Origin: Dysosmobacter segnis
Lineage (GTDB): Bacteria; Bacillota; Clostridia; Oscillospirales; Oscillospiraceae
NCBI RefSeq assembly: GCF_014297285.1
Contig: NZ_JACOQI010000001.1
Span: forward strand, 1 to 64,000
Direction of reading: 5' to 3'
DNA length: 64,000 nucleotides
Below are positions 25,276-33,271 of the stretch, piece by piece (within the stretch, counting starts at the first letter, position 1; every line of letters starts with the position of its first letter). The notes below the pieces were generated by a model, which saw only the letters and a list, made by a program, of their open reading frames with translations, made no database searches and was not told where the DNA came from. A program made the position numbers and the translations under genes.

Positions 25276-25871
25276 ATCCGCTCACCACATTTCGGGCAGA
25301 GGATAAACCTCTTGGCGGGCTCGGTGGAAGACGCCGCGCCGCTCTGCACGGGTGCGACTTCCTCAGCCTGCGCCGCAGCAGCTTCTTCCCGGGCGGCGTA
25401 TTTCTCGCGCGTCTCGGTGATGGCCGCAGCCTGCTCCGGCTCAATGGTGCCGTACTCAAGCAGGGCGTCGCTGGCTTCGTCAGCCTCCATCACCATCGCA
25501 CGGAGAAGATCCTCTTCGTAGCCGGGAATGTCCAGGTCATCTTTCAGGTCGAGGATAAAAGCGTCCAGCGCGGCCAGATCGTCAACGCCCAGGTCAAAGA
25601 CGCGGTTATCGGCCAGCATGAGCTTTTTCTTCTCCGCCTCAGTCAGTCCAGACACGACATAGCAGTCCGCCTCTGTGCGGCCGAGGGACAGCAACGTTTC
25701 ATACAAGCCGTTGCCGGCGAGAATAACGCCGTCCTCGTCGACCACGATGGGGCGGATCTGACCGAACATTTCGACAGAGCGTCGGAACTCCTTCAGCTGC
25801 TTGTCGGTGTGCATTCGGACATTCCGATCCGGTCGCCGCAGCTCGGTCAGAGGCTTCTTTATGACCTTCAT
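25266..25871 (-). CDS. ParB-like protein with C-terminal CxxC (cassette gene 3)
   Basis: 201-residue protein. Residues 1-75 form a ParB N-terminal-like domain: LTELRRPDRNVRMHTDKQLKEF, then IVVDEDGVILAGNGLYETL, where AGNG replaces GHRR as in ParB domains attached to DNA methylases. A helical acidic middle follows (about 80-150), then an Ala/Glu-rich linker and a terminal CPKCGERIWL knuckle that could bind zinc. It overlaps both flanking PP-loop genes (4 and 10 bases). Role unknown. Confidence 0.75.
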   Translation of the reverse strand: MKVIKKPLTELRRPDRNVRMHTDKQLKEFRRSVEMFGQIRPIVVDEDGVILAGNGLYETLLSLGRTEADCYVVSGLTEAEKKKLMLADNRVFDLGVDDLAALDAFILDLKDDLDIPGYEEDLLRAMVMEADEASDALLEYGTIEPEQAAAITETREKYAAREEAAAAQAEEVAPVQSGAASSTEPAKRFILCPKCGERIWL

Positions 25872-26650
25872 GCCTGCACCCCCTTCAAGAAGGCGCGAGC
25901 GCTGTCAATCTTTTCAGCCGCCGCAAGGACGATGCTGGGGTCGATATCGTAGACCTCGCGCCAGCCGTTCTCGATGCTGCCCGTCCATTGGCGGGCGGGC
26001 CACGGGTGAGTGCCGCACAGATATCCGTTCTTCCAGCCGTAGATCGGCGGAAGCGGGAGCTGATGGTAGTGAATATAGGCAAGGATGTGCTCATGCTTCC
26101 ACGCAGCGAGCGGGCTGAATCGCGTAACACCTTTGCCATCGGTATAGATATTGCTGTTGCGACCGACATAATTGCCGTCCGCACGGCGACGGCCGAGAAT
26201 GATGACGTCCAGCTCGTGCGCCTTGAAGTATTCACGCTGCGCTCGGTGCTGCACGATAGAAAACCATCGTCCGGCCGCGGCGGAGTCCTTGGGGAAAAGC
26301 ATCTCTTGATGCTTCGCCAGCCAGTCGATATCTTGATGCGTGTTGATGACTTCGCAGCCTGCCGGCTTATGCTCCTCGATCCACGCGGCAAAGGCGGGGT
26401 ATTCCAGGTCGCACACGCCGATCATGCAGTCAGTGACGCCAGCCGCTTCGCACAGTTTGCCAAGGACAATACTGTCCTTACCTGCGCTCCACGCATAGGC
26501 CGCAGCCTTACCCTCTGTATGGGCTTTGATGTCAGCAACAGCCGCGGCGGTCAAAGCGTCCAGCTCCTCACGGGAAACGGCGTCCTCGATTGTTGCAACG
26601 GCTTCCAGCCATGCGCTGTTGTCGATGCTCTGCTTCCTCCCGAGGCTCAT
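25868..26650 (-). CDS. Second PAPS-reductase-family PP-loop protein (cassette gene 2)
   Basis: 260-residue PP-loop protein, clearly distinct from the 384-residue one. PP-loop SAGKDS at residues 55-60 (AYAWSAGKDSIVLGKL), a CDLEYPAF segment, the RAQREYF helix, and VIILGRRRADGNYVGRNSN followed by RFSPLAAWKHEHILAYI, the usual phosphoadenylyl sulfate reductase-like core. A Cys in GYLCGTHPW lies near the end. ATG at 26650 overlaps the symporter stop by 4 bases; longer upstream readings run antisense-like through the symporter gene. Substrate unknown. Confidence 0.8.
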   Translation of the reverse strand: MSLGRKQSIDNSAWLEAVATIEDAVSREELDALTAAAVADIKAHTEGKAAAYAWSAGKDSIVLGKLCEAAGVTDCMIGVCDLEYPAFAAWIEEHKPAGCEVINTHQDIDWLAKHQEMLFPKDSAAAGRWFSIVQHRAQREYFKAHELDVIILGRRRADGNYVGRNSNIYTDGKGVTRFSPLAAWKHEHILAYIHYHQLPLPPIYGWKNGYLCGTHPWPARQWTGSIENGWREVYDIDPSIVLAAAEKIDSARAFLKGVQA

Positions 26651-28029
26651 GCCTTCACCGCCTTTCTTGAGGCGATAACGGCGACAAGGCCGCTGGACAG
26701 GACGGTCGTCAGACTGCCTGCCGCTTTCACAGCCGGAATGCCGGCGAGATTGCCGTAGGCGAAGATCGGAAGCCCGACACACAGCGCGGTCAGCACACCA
26801 GCAAAAACGCCCTTGCCCGTCAGCTTCTTGCCGAGCAGCGTCATGACCGTCGGCAGCAGCGTCGAAGCGCGGAGCGTTCCGTAGAACAGGAATAGGTATG
26901 TCACCGTCAGGCCGGGAATGTTGGCGATGGCGATAGCCACGATCAGCAGGCAAAGCATGGTGCGGCGCGAAGTCTGCACCGTGTCCTTCCCAATGCCGAG
27001 CCAGTCTGTCGTGAGCGACGCTGCCGCGCAAAGGTTGCTATCCACTGTGGAGAGCAGGCCGGAGATAATCATAAACAGAAACGGGACCAGCACCCATGTC
27101 GGAAGCAGCGAGGAGACGAATTCAAAGTTGACCATGCCGGTGTCGCTGGCCACAAAGCCGGATCCAGCGGCAAGGAAGCCCACCGTTCCCATGCAGATCG
27201 GAACGAGCGCAAACAAAAGCGCACCGGCAAAAAACGATCTGCCGATGCGGTCGCGCCTGATTGCGAAAGCTCGCTGCCAGAAGCACTGATCCCCGAATGG
27301 GCCGGAGATCAGACCGACAGCCATCGGCAGACCGTAGCCAAGCAGGACCTCAATGCCCGTGGAGGAGGTGAGCGAAGTATATTCTCCAGAGACAGCACCG
27401 AGCCCTGCCCGTACCGTGTCAAAGCCGCCGGTCATGCGAAGGCTCAGAACGACCAGCAGAGCGCCACCCATGAGAATAATGCCCAGCTGGACGACATCAG
27501 TGATGATGGAGGCTTTCAGCCCAGAGAAGCGGGAGTAGGAATATGCGATAGCTGCCAGGGCGAGCGTCATGCTCCAGAATGGCAGTCCCGTAATGAGGGC
27601 CAGCGTCTTTCCCCCAGCGAGCAGCTGCACTGCCGTTGAAAGAACGGCCAGCGCGCCGAGTTGGAAGGAGTAGACGCCCTTGACCTTGCCGGAGTGATAG
27701 CGCTCCGCCATGTAGCCGGTCAAGGTGATGCCCTCCGGGTACTGCGCCCGAATCCTTTTTGCAAAGGGGATAAACAGGATCAGGCACAGCACATTCGGTA
27801 CCGTAAACCAGAACATCCCCGGGATGCCGCGAGTATAGGCCATCTCCGAGGAAGTGAACAGTGAGGGAGCCCAAATCCAAGTGGCGGCGATGCTCATGGC
27901 GGCAATCACCGAGCCGATGCGCCGGTCCGCCACATGGAAGCCCTCTGCGTCGGTCGTCTTTCGGGTGAACATCAGCGTGACGCCGATCATTAGCACCGCA
28001 TAGACGGCCAGAATGACAATTCCGAACAT
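26647..28029 (-). CDS. Sodium:solute symporter family transporter (cassette gene 1)
   Basis: 460-residue SSS-family membrane protein with about 12-13 hydrophobic segments. Family signatures: AMSIAATWIWAPSLFTSSEMAYTRGIPG near residue 45, the GITLTGYMAERY loop, and PFLFMIISGLLSTVDSNLCAAASL near residue 315, which contains the SSS core motif with conserved Ser-Thr-Asp. Such transporters carry sugars, amino acids, urea or nucleosides; substrate cannot be told. A transporter of this class is rare in a phage genome. It heads a five-gene chain with 4-10 base overlaps, with AAAGGAG before the ATG and a promoter about 175 bases upstream. Confidence 0.9.
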   Translation of the reverse strand: MFGIVILAVYAVLMIGVTLMFTRKTTDAEGFHVADRRIGSVIAAMSIAATWIWAPSLFTSSEMAYTRGIPGMFWFTVPNVLCLILFIPFAKRIRAQYPEGITLTGYMAERYHSGKVKGVYSFQLGALAVLSTAVQLLAGGKTLALITGLPFWSMTLALAAIAYSYSRFSGLKASIITDVVQLGIILMGGALLVVLSLRMTGGFDTVRAGLGAVSGEYTSLTSSTGIEVLLGYGLPMAVGLISGPFGDQCFWQRAFAIRRDRIGRSFFAGALLFALVPICMGTVGFLAAGSGFVASDTGMVNFEFVSSLLPTWVLVPFLFMIISGLLSTVDSNLCAAASLTTDWLGIGKDTVQTSRRTMLCLLIVAIAIANIPGLTVTYLFLFYGTLRASTLLPTVMTLLGKKLTGKGVFAGVLTALCVGLPIFAYGNLAGIPAVKAAGSLTTVLSSGLVAVIASRKAVKA

Positions 28030-28259
28030 TTTGGAAATCTCCTTTTATGATGTCACCGCTGCCCTCTGCTGGCGAACATCGGACCCGGTGCATGACCAGC
28101 GCGCAAGGAGTAACGCGCAGGCCTCAACCTCCTTCCCATACGAATGACGGCCACCCCGCGAGGGATGGCCGCCTGGCTTATGTAGGATTTTACGAGTCTA
28201 ATCCTAATACATGGTGCGGGGAATATCAAGAAACGAGTTGCAACAGCGAAGAACAGCTT
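28030..28259 (-). other. Leader of the symporter cassette
   Basis: 230 bases between the DUF1492 gene and the symporter. It contains a promoter-like element, a 10-bp hairpin with arms CGGCCATCCC and GGGGTGGCCG (about 28,147-28,171), and a GTTGCAAC palindrome just upstream of the -35 box. No gene is seen. Confidence 0.5.
28201..28229 (-). promoter_or_regulatory. Candidate promoter of the symporter/IbrAB-like cassette
   Basis: Minus-strand TTGATA (28,229-28,224), 17 bases, TAGGAT (28,206-28,201). It would give the five-gene cassette its own transcription, independent of the early operon. Confidence 0.45.
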
Positions 28260-28637
28260 TTAACTGCCGAGGTAGCGGTAACACACCATCTTTACCGAAT
28301 CCTCCGAATTGCGGCCTCCTATGACCGCTGCGACCTCTTTCCATGCGAGTCCTCTCAGGAAGCGCAGCCGGAAGATCAGGCGCGTCTGGTCATCGTCGAT
28401 GCCTTGAATGAACGGCATGATCTGCCCCTCGCTGGCCTTGACCTCTTCCTCCAGAAATCCGACACGCGCATCCATATCCACAATCTCAGCTGCGAGGTCG
28501 CCGACCTTATCCTTTATGCCGGGAGTATGCGGCATACCTGTGAGGGCAGCCGCGCCGGGGCAAGCCGCGTCACGCAAGGACTGTAGCATCTCCCTTGCCC
28601 TTGCCAGTTTCTCTATCAGCTCAAAATGCTGATTCAA
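28260..28637 (-). CDS. DUF1492/RinA-ArpU-like late regulator
   Basis: 125-residue protein. N-terminal helices (HFELIEKLARAREMLQSLRDA) are followed by a C-terminal sigma-factor-region-4-like helix-turn-helix (DDDQTRLIFRLRFLRGLAWKEVAAVIGG, then VKMVCYRYL). This layout matches DUF1492/ArpU-type phage regulators that switch on late genes and often lie, as here, at the end of the early region before terminase. The start is a TTG at 28637 with a weak ribosome site; an ATT 18 bases upstream preceded by GGGGTG is an alternative. Confidence 0.75.
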   Translation of the reverse strand: MNQHFELIEKLARAREMLQSLRDAACPGAAALTGMPHTPGIKDKVGDLAAEIVDMDARVGFLEEEVKASEGQIMPFIQGIDDDQTRLIFRLRFLRGLAWKEVAAVIGGRNSEDSVKMVCYRYLGS

Positions 28638-28674
28638 TTCCGAAAGCGTCGTAATAGCTCACCCCAATCTGTTC

Positions 28675-28863
28675 TTACTTCCTCTTGCCGCCCTGCTGGC
28701 TGACAGTCTCTCCAATCTGCATTTGCCGGTATGTTGGCTGCACTACCTCTACCGACACCACACGGGTATCTCCGTATCGCTCCAAATCCTGAGCAATCTG
28801 CTCCTTTATGCCAATGGCCTGTCCTGCCGGAGCATTGACGTGAACGGTGATAATGAGCATCAT
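28675..28863 (-). CDS. Small phage protein, unknown
   Basis: 62-residue protein starting MMLIITVHVNAPAGQAIGIKE, with helical and basic parts and the tail QQGGKRK. Pattern suggests a small beta-alpha domain, but no family is recognised. Its start overlaps the upstream zinc-ribbon gene by 4 bases. Confidence 0.6.
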   Translation of the reverse strand: MMLIITVHVNAPAGQAIGIKEQIAQDLERYGDTRVVSVEVVQPTYRQMQIGETVSQQGGKRK

Positions 28864-29561
28864 CGCACCGTCTGATAGGTGCGAGCTTTCTTGTTATAGG
28901 CCAGATCGACCGGCGCGCCGCAGGAAAGGCAGCTGTAGGTGAAGAAGTCCTCCTCGAAATTCGTCCGGTATTTGAAGTGCTTTCCACACTTGCAGCGGAT
29001 GTGCGCCGACGTGAGATCGTGCAGCGGCGTCTCTCCGTTGCAGGTTGCGCACCGATAGGACGAGATAGGCTGTTTTGCACAAAAGCCGCGCAGCTCGCCG
29101 CATTGTGCGCACCGAATAAGCAGAAATCCCTTGTATGTCTTCGGCGTGGTCTCCTCGGCTTCCGCTCTATCAGGGATAGCCCATGTCTCTTTCGGCCCGA
29201 ACATAGTCTCCGCGCGGCTGGGCTTTGCACGAAGCGAAGTCGGCTCTGCCTTGTGTATCTCCGGCAGGGAGGCCTTCGTTGCAGCGCCGCGCCACACAGG
29301 GCGGCAGTCTATGCCGTTTCCGAGACGGCAATGCCATCTGTTCGCGCCGCTGAACTCCTCTTTCTCTCCGTGCTCACAATATTCGCAGTTGCCGTTCAGC
29401 CACAGCAGGGCGGCAATATCGGTCGCGGCGGCGTTGATTGCTTCCTCCGCTCCTGCGAACTCCTGCACCAAGTCAAAAAGGCGACTGTAATCGTCGTACG
29501 GAATGCGCCCGTTCTCGTTCAGCTCATTGATAAAATCGAGCAGGTTTTCAAATCGTTCCAT
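28860..29561 (-). CDS. Multi-zinc-ribbon phage protein
   Basis: 233 residues with five cysteine pairs: CEYC near residue 60, CAQC near 151, CATC near 170, CKC near 191 and CLSC near 211. A helical N-terminus (residues 1-50) contains a segment reading LWLNGNCEYC. The C-terminal zinc ribbons suggest nucleic-acid or protein contacts. No named family; similar small Zn-rich proteins fill early regions of Clostridial phages. Confidence 0.65.
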   Translation of the reverse strand: MERFENLLDFINELNENGRIPYDDYSRLFDLVQEFAGAEEAINAAATDIAALLWLNGNCEYCEHGEKEEFSGANRWHCRLGNGIDCRPVWRGAATKASLPEIHKAEPTSLRAKPSRAETMFGPKETWAIPDRAEAEETTPKTYKGFLLIRCAQCGELRGFCAKQPISSYRCATCNGETPLHDLTSAHIRCKCGKHFKYRTNFEEDFFTYSCLSCGAPVDLAYNKKARTYQTVR

Positions 29562-29573
29562 AGAAGCTCCTTT

Positions 29574-29978
29574 TCATTCCATCACCACACAACCGCAGGC
29601 TGTGCATCGACCGTGAAAGTGTCCGTTGCTGCGTGCTCTGGCGCCGACCAGCGTATTCTCCCCGCCGCAGGAGGGACAATCCATGCGTACTTCCTCCGGC
29701 GGCTTGCTCCACTCCTTTGTGAGCGCATCGGGCAGAAATCTTTGACCGCAGAAGATGCACCGCTCCAAACTGTACGGCATATTCCCACAGGAGGGGCATT
29801 CGGGAACTCTGCCTCCGTCATAATCCTCAGTCCACCGCAGCTGCACAGGCTCGGCTTTGCCGTTCTCTTTATCGTCGGCGGCGAGCTGATGTTTGCAGGT
29901 GTCGCAGTAAAAGTCCTTTTTGCAGACCAGTCTTTTGTTCCAATGGCAGAACATCGTGACATCCCCGGTATCAATCAT
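29574..29978 (-). CDS. Zinc-ribbon phage protein
   Basis: 134-residue protein with several CxxC pairs: CDTC, CPSC, CIFC, CPSC and CTAC. ATG at 29978 overlaps the upstream DUF551 gene by 8 bases; a longer reading would run through that gene. Two or three zinc ribbons are likely. Function unknown, possibly related to nucleic acid binding during early infection. Confidence 0.62.
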   Translation of the reverse strand: MIDTGDVTMFCHWNKRLVCKKDFYCDTCKHQLAADDKENGKAEPVQLRWTEDYDGGRVPECPSCGNMPYSLERCIFCGQRFLPDALTKEWSKPPEEVRMDCPSCGGENTLVGARARSNGHFHGRCTACGCVVME

Positions 29979-30390
29979 TTCTGTCGTCCTCCTTCGGCGG
30001 CTCCGGGAGAGGCATCCAATAGGTGACTGCGACATCGTCTCTATCCCCAATGCCGATATGGACACTCCATTTCGCCCTTTCGGTAGCGCACCAGCCCATA
30101 TAGACGCCCCATCTTTCGTGCCAATACGCGACAACGAGGACATCGCTACGATCTTCCGGTAACCTCTCTTTTACAGATACCCATTTGGGCATCCGTTTTG
30201 CCGCAGCATTCAGCTTCAATTCGAGCCGGCCGGAATAGCGCTTGCTATCCTCGAACATCATCCCCATCTTTACGATTTCGTCCGGCATCAACTCTGTTGC
30301 TTCGTAAGAAGCCAGCCGCGCCAGCGCGACCTCATACCCACGGCGGCAGTAAAGCCGCCCATCCTCGTCATACCATGTCAGCTTATCCAT
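29971..30390 (-). CDS. DUF551 domain protein
   Basis: 139 residues. The C-terminal half is a clear DUF551 domain: WVSVKERLPEDRSDVLVVAY, then VTYWMPLPEPP. The first 60 residues form a helical part with TWYDEDGRLYCRRGYEVAL. DUF551 proteins are common small early proteins of phages in Firmicutes and Proteobacteria; no function is established. It overlaps neighbours by 8 bases on each side. Confidence 0.8.
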   Translation of the reverse strand: MDKLTWYDEDGRLYCRRGYEVALARLASYEATELMPDEIVKMGMMFEDSKRYSGRLELKLNAAAKRMPKWVSVKERLPEDRSDVLVVAYWHERWGVYMGWCATERAKWSVHIGIGDRDDVAVTYWMPLPEPPKEDDRND

Positions 30391-30652
30391 TGCGTTCCTC
30401 CCTCGACTTGAAGCTGCCCGCCGCCCGGCAGCTCCCCCAGTGGGGAGCGAAGCCGGTGCCGGTGGCCTTGTGCGGATCTTCCGTGTACTCACAGGAAATG
30501 ACCTCGCCGTTAGGCGTGACGATCTTTTTACTGCCGGAGCGGGGCTTTTCGATGTAATAGCGCGGGGTGGCGTCACACGGCATGGACTTCCCTCCGGGTG
30601 TTCTGATCCAGACGATAGCCGCGCCGCAGCCTTTGCAGGTAGATGCTCTCAT
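30383..30652 (-). CDS. Small zinc-binding phage protein
   Basis: 89 residues, starting with a zinc-knuckle-like CKGCGAAIVW and a second pair of cysteines (MPCD, ISCEY). The block CKGCGA-IVWI-TPGGK-MPCD recurs in phage proteins of Firmicutes, where it is annotated only as hypothetical. Genes overlap on both sides. Confidence 0.62.
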   Translation of the reverse strand: MRASTCKGCGAAIVWIRTPGGKSMPCDATPRYYIEKPRSGSKKIVTPNGEVISCEYTEDPHKATGTGFAPHWGSCRAAGSFKSREERNG

Positions 30653-32022
30653 TCGTCGGTCGCCTCCCCGAAAAGCTCATGTGTTCCGTCCTGGAGCGCC
30701 TTTTCATCGTCGGACATCTCGTAGCCCAGCTTGACGAGCAGAGCATAGATGCGATCCAGCTTCTCGTTTTCCTCGTGCTTCATGGTGTAGCTGTTCCAGT
30801 AGCTGCGGAAATAGCCCTCGGATTTGCCATCACCCAGGCGCGCATAGATCATTCGCAGGAGCGCCTTTTCGGGCGTCTTGCCGATCGCGTCGGTCACGGC
30901 CTGGAGCGTAAAAGCGGCATCGTCCTCGCCGTCCTCGTCATCTTCGGCAAGGGTCTCGGCGCCAGTAGCCTGCGCGATCTCCTCTTCGGTGAGCCAGCCG
31001 GTATCATCCCAGTATTCGGCGTAGGCCCACAACGCCACGATGTCCGCAAGGCGCTTTTTGATGGCGGCTGCGGAAACGGTAGCCACGAAGTCGGCGCGAA
31101 GCTCATAGGCGCGGGCGGTTGCTTCGGACAGTGCCTTTACTGCGGCGTCCTTTCGCTCCTGTTTCAGCTGTTCCTCGCGCTCTTTCGCTTCTTCCTCCGG
31201 GGTAAGGGTGGTAGGCTCATCCTTGACCATCAGCACAATATAGCCCCATGTTTCGACGAAGAAGAAATACTCAATGGTATCGGCATCCTCCGGGCGATCC
31301 ACTTTGACTTCTCCGTTGGTATAGAAGCTATTGACTCTCTTATAGCCGGTCTTGTCGGTGATCTGCGTCGCAAAGGTACTCAGCTGCTCTACCCATAGGG
31401 CTTTACGCGCCTCTGCAGCTTCATCATTGATGGCCTGTTTCAGCTTGTACTTGAAGTTCTCAGTGCCGATGTAATCAAGCATTTCGTTCTTGCGCTCCGG
31501 GCTTTTCAGCTTGTCCAGCTCCATGTACTCGAAAAGGCTGACGCCGCGCTCCTCGGACTTCTTGAATTTGTCCTTATCCAGCTCCAGGAGCTTCACACGG
31601 CGCCGGACGGTGGTAGCGGAAAAGCCGGACTTTTCCGCGATGTCCTCGACGGTATCGCCCATGTCAAGCATCATCTGGAAGCCCTGCGCCTGCTCATAGA
31701 CCGTCAGATCGGACCGCTGCATATTCTCCGTGAGCATCGTACTCAGCTGCTCCCGCTCCGACATCTCGACCACGACGCAGGGAAGCTCCTCCAAACCAGC
31801 CAGCTTTGCGGCCGCAAGACGGCGGTGGCCGATGATGACGCGGTAGCTTTCTCCGTCCCACTTCTTTGTGATTTCCCCGATCAGCGGAACAACGGTGAGG
31901 TTTTGGAGTACGCCGTTGACCTTGATGCTCTCGGCCAGCTCGGTCACATCGCCCAAATCTTTGCGGGGGTTATCAGGGTGCTGCCACAGCTTTTTAACCG
32001 GAATGTACTTGATTTCTGCCAT
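30649..32022 (-). CDS. ParB/RepB/Spo0J-family phage protein
   Basis: 457-residue protein. Residues 5-95 are a ParB N-terminal domain: IPVKKLWQHPDNPRKDLGDVTELAESI, then VIIGHRRLAAAKLAG with the intact GHRR-type motif, and LTENMQRSDLTVYEQAQGF. A ParB-type HTH follows near residue 130 (DTVEDIAEKSGFSATTVRRRVKLLELD). The C-terminal part is long and acidic, unlike chromosomal ParB. No ParA is encoded nearby, so it is more likely a regulator or DNA organiser than a partition protein. ATG at 32022 follows AAAGGAGC. Confidence 0.85.
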   Translation of the reverse strand: MAEIKYIPVKKLWQHPDNPRKDLGDVTELAESIKVNGVLQNLTVVPLIGEITKKWDGESYRVIIGHRRLAAAKLAGLEELPCVVVEMSEREQLSTMLTENMQRSDLTVYEQAQGFQMMLDMGDTVEDIAEKSGFSATTVRRRVKLLELDKDKFKKSEERGVSLFEYMELDKLKSPERKNEMLDYIGTENFKYKLKQAINDEAAEARKALWVEQLSTFATQITDKTGYKRVNSFYTNGEVKVDRPEDADTIEYFFFVETWGYIVLMVKDEPTTLTPEEEAKEREEQLKQERKDAAVKALSEATARAYELRADFVATVSAAAIKKRLADIVALWAYAEYWDDTGWLTEEEIAQATGAETLAEDDEDGEDDAAFTLQAVTDAIGKTPEKALLRMIYARLGDGKSEGYFRSYWNSYTMKHEENEKLDRIYALLVKLGYEMSDDEKALQDGTHELFGEATDE

Positions 32023-32072
32023 AAAATGCTCCTTTCTTATGCCGAGCTTTGCCCCTCGGCTGGGACAGTTTA

Positions 32073-33257
32073 TTATTTTCGGCTCATGCCGTTCACGCGG
32101 CACCAGTGCCGCTGGGCCTGCTTCTTCCTCGCGGTGCGGCAGGCCGCGCAGAAGCGGTTTTCCTTGCGCTCGTAGAAGGTGCCGCCGCACCGTGCGCAAT
32201 ACTGAGGCTGAATACGCCGGAATGCTGTGCAGCTGTCGCAATCCGTACACCCTGCGGAGCATCCGCCAATGTCGTCCCAATTCATGCACATAAACCGCTG
32301 CCAGTAAGGATCATAGCCGAGATCGTTCATGCGCTTACGAAGGACCGTTGCCAGCGCGGATAGGTCGCGCCTGACCTGATGGCAGGTGCGGGAGATATAG
32401 AAGCCATGACGGACGTCCATTTCCGGCGCACCGTGCCCCCACGAGCCATCACCGAGCATTTCCCGCACCTTGTCGGCGTTCTCGGTCAGATAATCGTTGT
32501 AGACCTTGGATCGGACGCACTTTTCGGAACGGCCGACCGCCTTGCCTATGGCAGCGTAGCTGTCGCCGTGTCGGATGCCGTCTGCCAGTATTTCAAAATC
32601 CTCGCTGGTCCATGTGCCACGCTTGCCGGTCAGCTCCATCGAAACAGGGCGATCCTTGATGCCGAGGTCACGGCAACGGCGCGCGATCGCACCGTGAGAA
32701 CGATGCATCATCTCGGAAATTTCCGCCCATGAGTACCTGTGCTTACTGAGTAGCATCTTCAGCCGAGAGTCCTCGTCCTCTCCCCACGGGTCTTTCCTCT
32801 GAATGGCATAGGCCTCAAAGTCTTTCTTGCGCTGCTCGGCTACCCAGCCCGGCTCCTCACCGAGCGCCAACGGCTCCATCTTGGAAAAGTCGATGAAGCT
32901 GCGGTATCGCTCGGCCCACTCCCAGAACTCCTCAATGTAGACCACACGAAAGCTGCAGCGGTTGACCTTTTTCGTGTGGACGGGCAAGCCGCGATTTTCG
33001 ACCCAGCTTTTCATCTTGTAGCCGTAGGAGCTGCTTTCTCCGTTCACCGCCAGCAGGAGTTGATTTAGAGTGACATACTCGCCGGCCATCAATACCGCGC
33101 CTAAACCCAGACGCTGAGCTCTGACCTTGACGGCGTTTGTGGTGCGATTGAGTTTCTTTGCGATGGCCGGAACAGAAATCTGCCCCCACTTTTCCATCAA
33201 ATAATCTTCTTCCTCGGGCTTCCATGTCCGGCTCCCGAGAGGCGGCGGCTGCCGCAT
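32073..33257 (-). CDS. Triple Myb/SANT-like DNA-binding protein with C-terminal zinc fingers
   Basis: 394 residues. Three Myb/SANT-like repeats are visible: TWKPEEEDYLMEKWG near residue 10, DPWGEDEDSRLKMLLSKH near 150, and RGTWTSEDFEILADG near 210; each is followed by a helix ending in a reader such as NAVKVRAQRLG. The C-terminus holds cysteine pairs (CSAGCTDCDSC, CARC, CAAC). Start at 33257 is chosen because GGGAGGG lies 6 bases before; ATG 33272, overlapping the upstream stop as TGATG, is possible. Probably a phage transcription or DNA-organising factor. Confidence 0.7.
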   Translation of the reverse strand: MRQPPPLGSRTWKPEEEDYLMEKWGQISVPAIAKKLNRTTNAVKVRAQRLGLGAVLMAGEYVTLNQLLLAVNGESSSYGYKMKSWVENRGLPVHTKKVNRCSFRVVYIEEFWEWAERYRSFIDFSKMEPLALGEEPGWVAEQRKKDFEAYAIQRKDPWGEDEDSRLKMLLSKHRYSWAEISEMMHRSHGAIARRCRDLGIKDRPVSMELTGKRGTWTSEDFEILADGIRHGDSYAAIGKAVGRSEKCVRSKVYNDYLTENADKVREMLGDGSWGHGAPEMDVRHGFYISRTCHQVRRDLSALATVLRKRMNDLGYDPYWQRFMCMNWDDIGGCSAGCTDCDSCTAFRRIQPQYCARCGGTFYERKENRFCAACRTARKKQAQRHWCRVNGMSRK

Positions 33258-33271
33258 TCCATTCCCTCCCA

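Noticed and set aside
30649..32022. Plasmid-like partition system
   Set aside because: No ParA and no parS-like cluster found.
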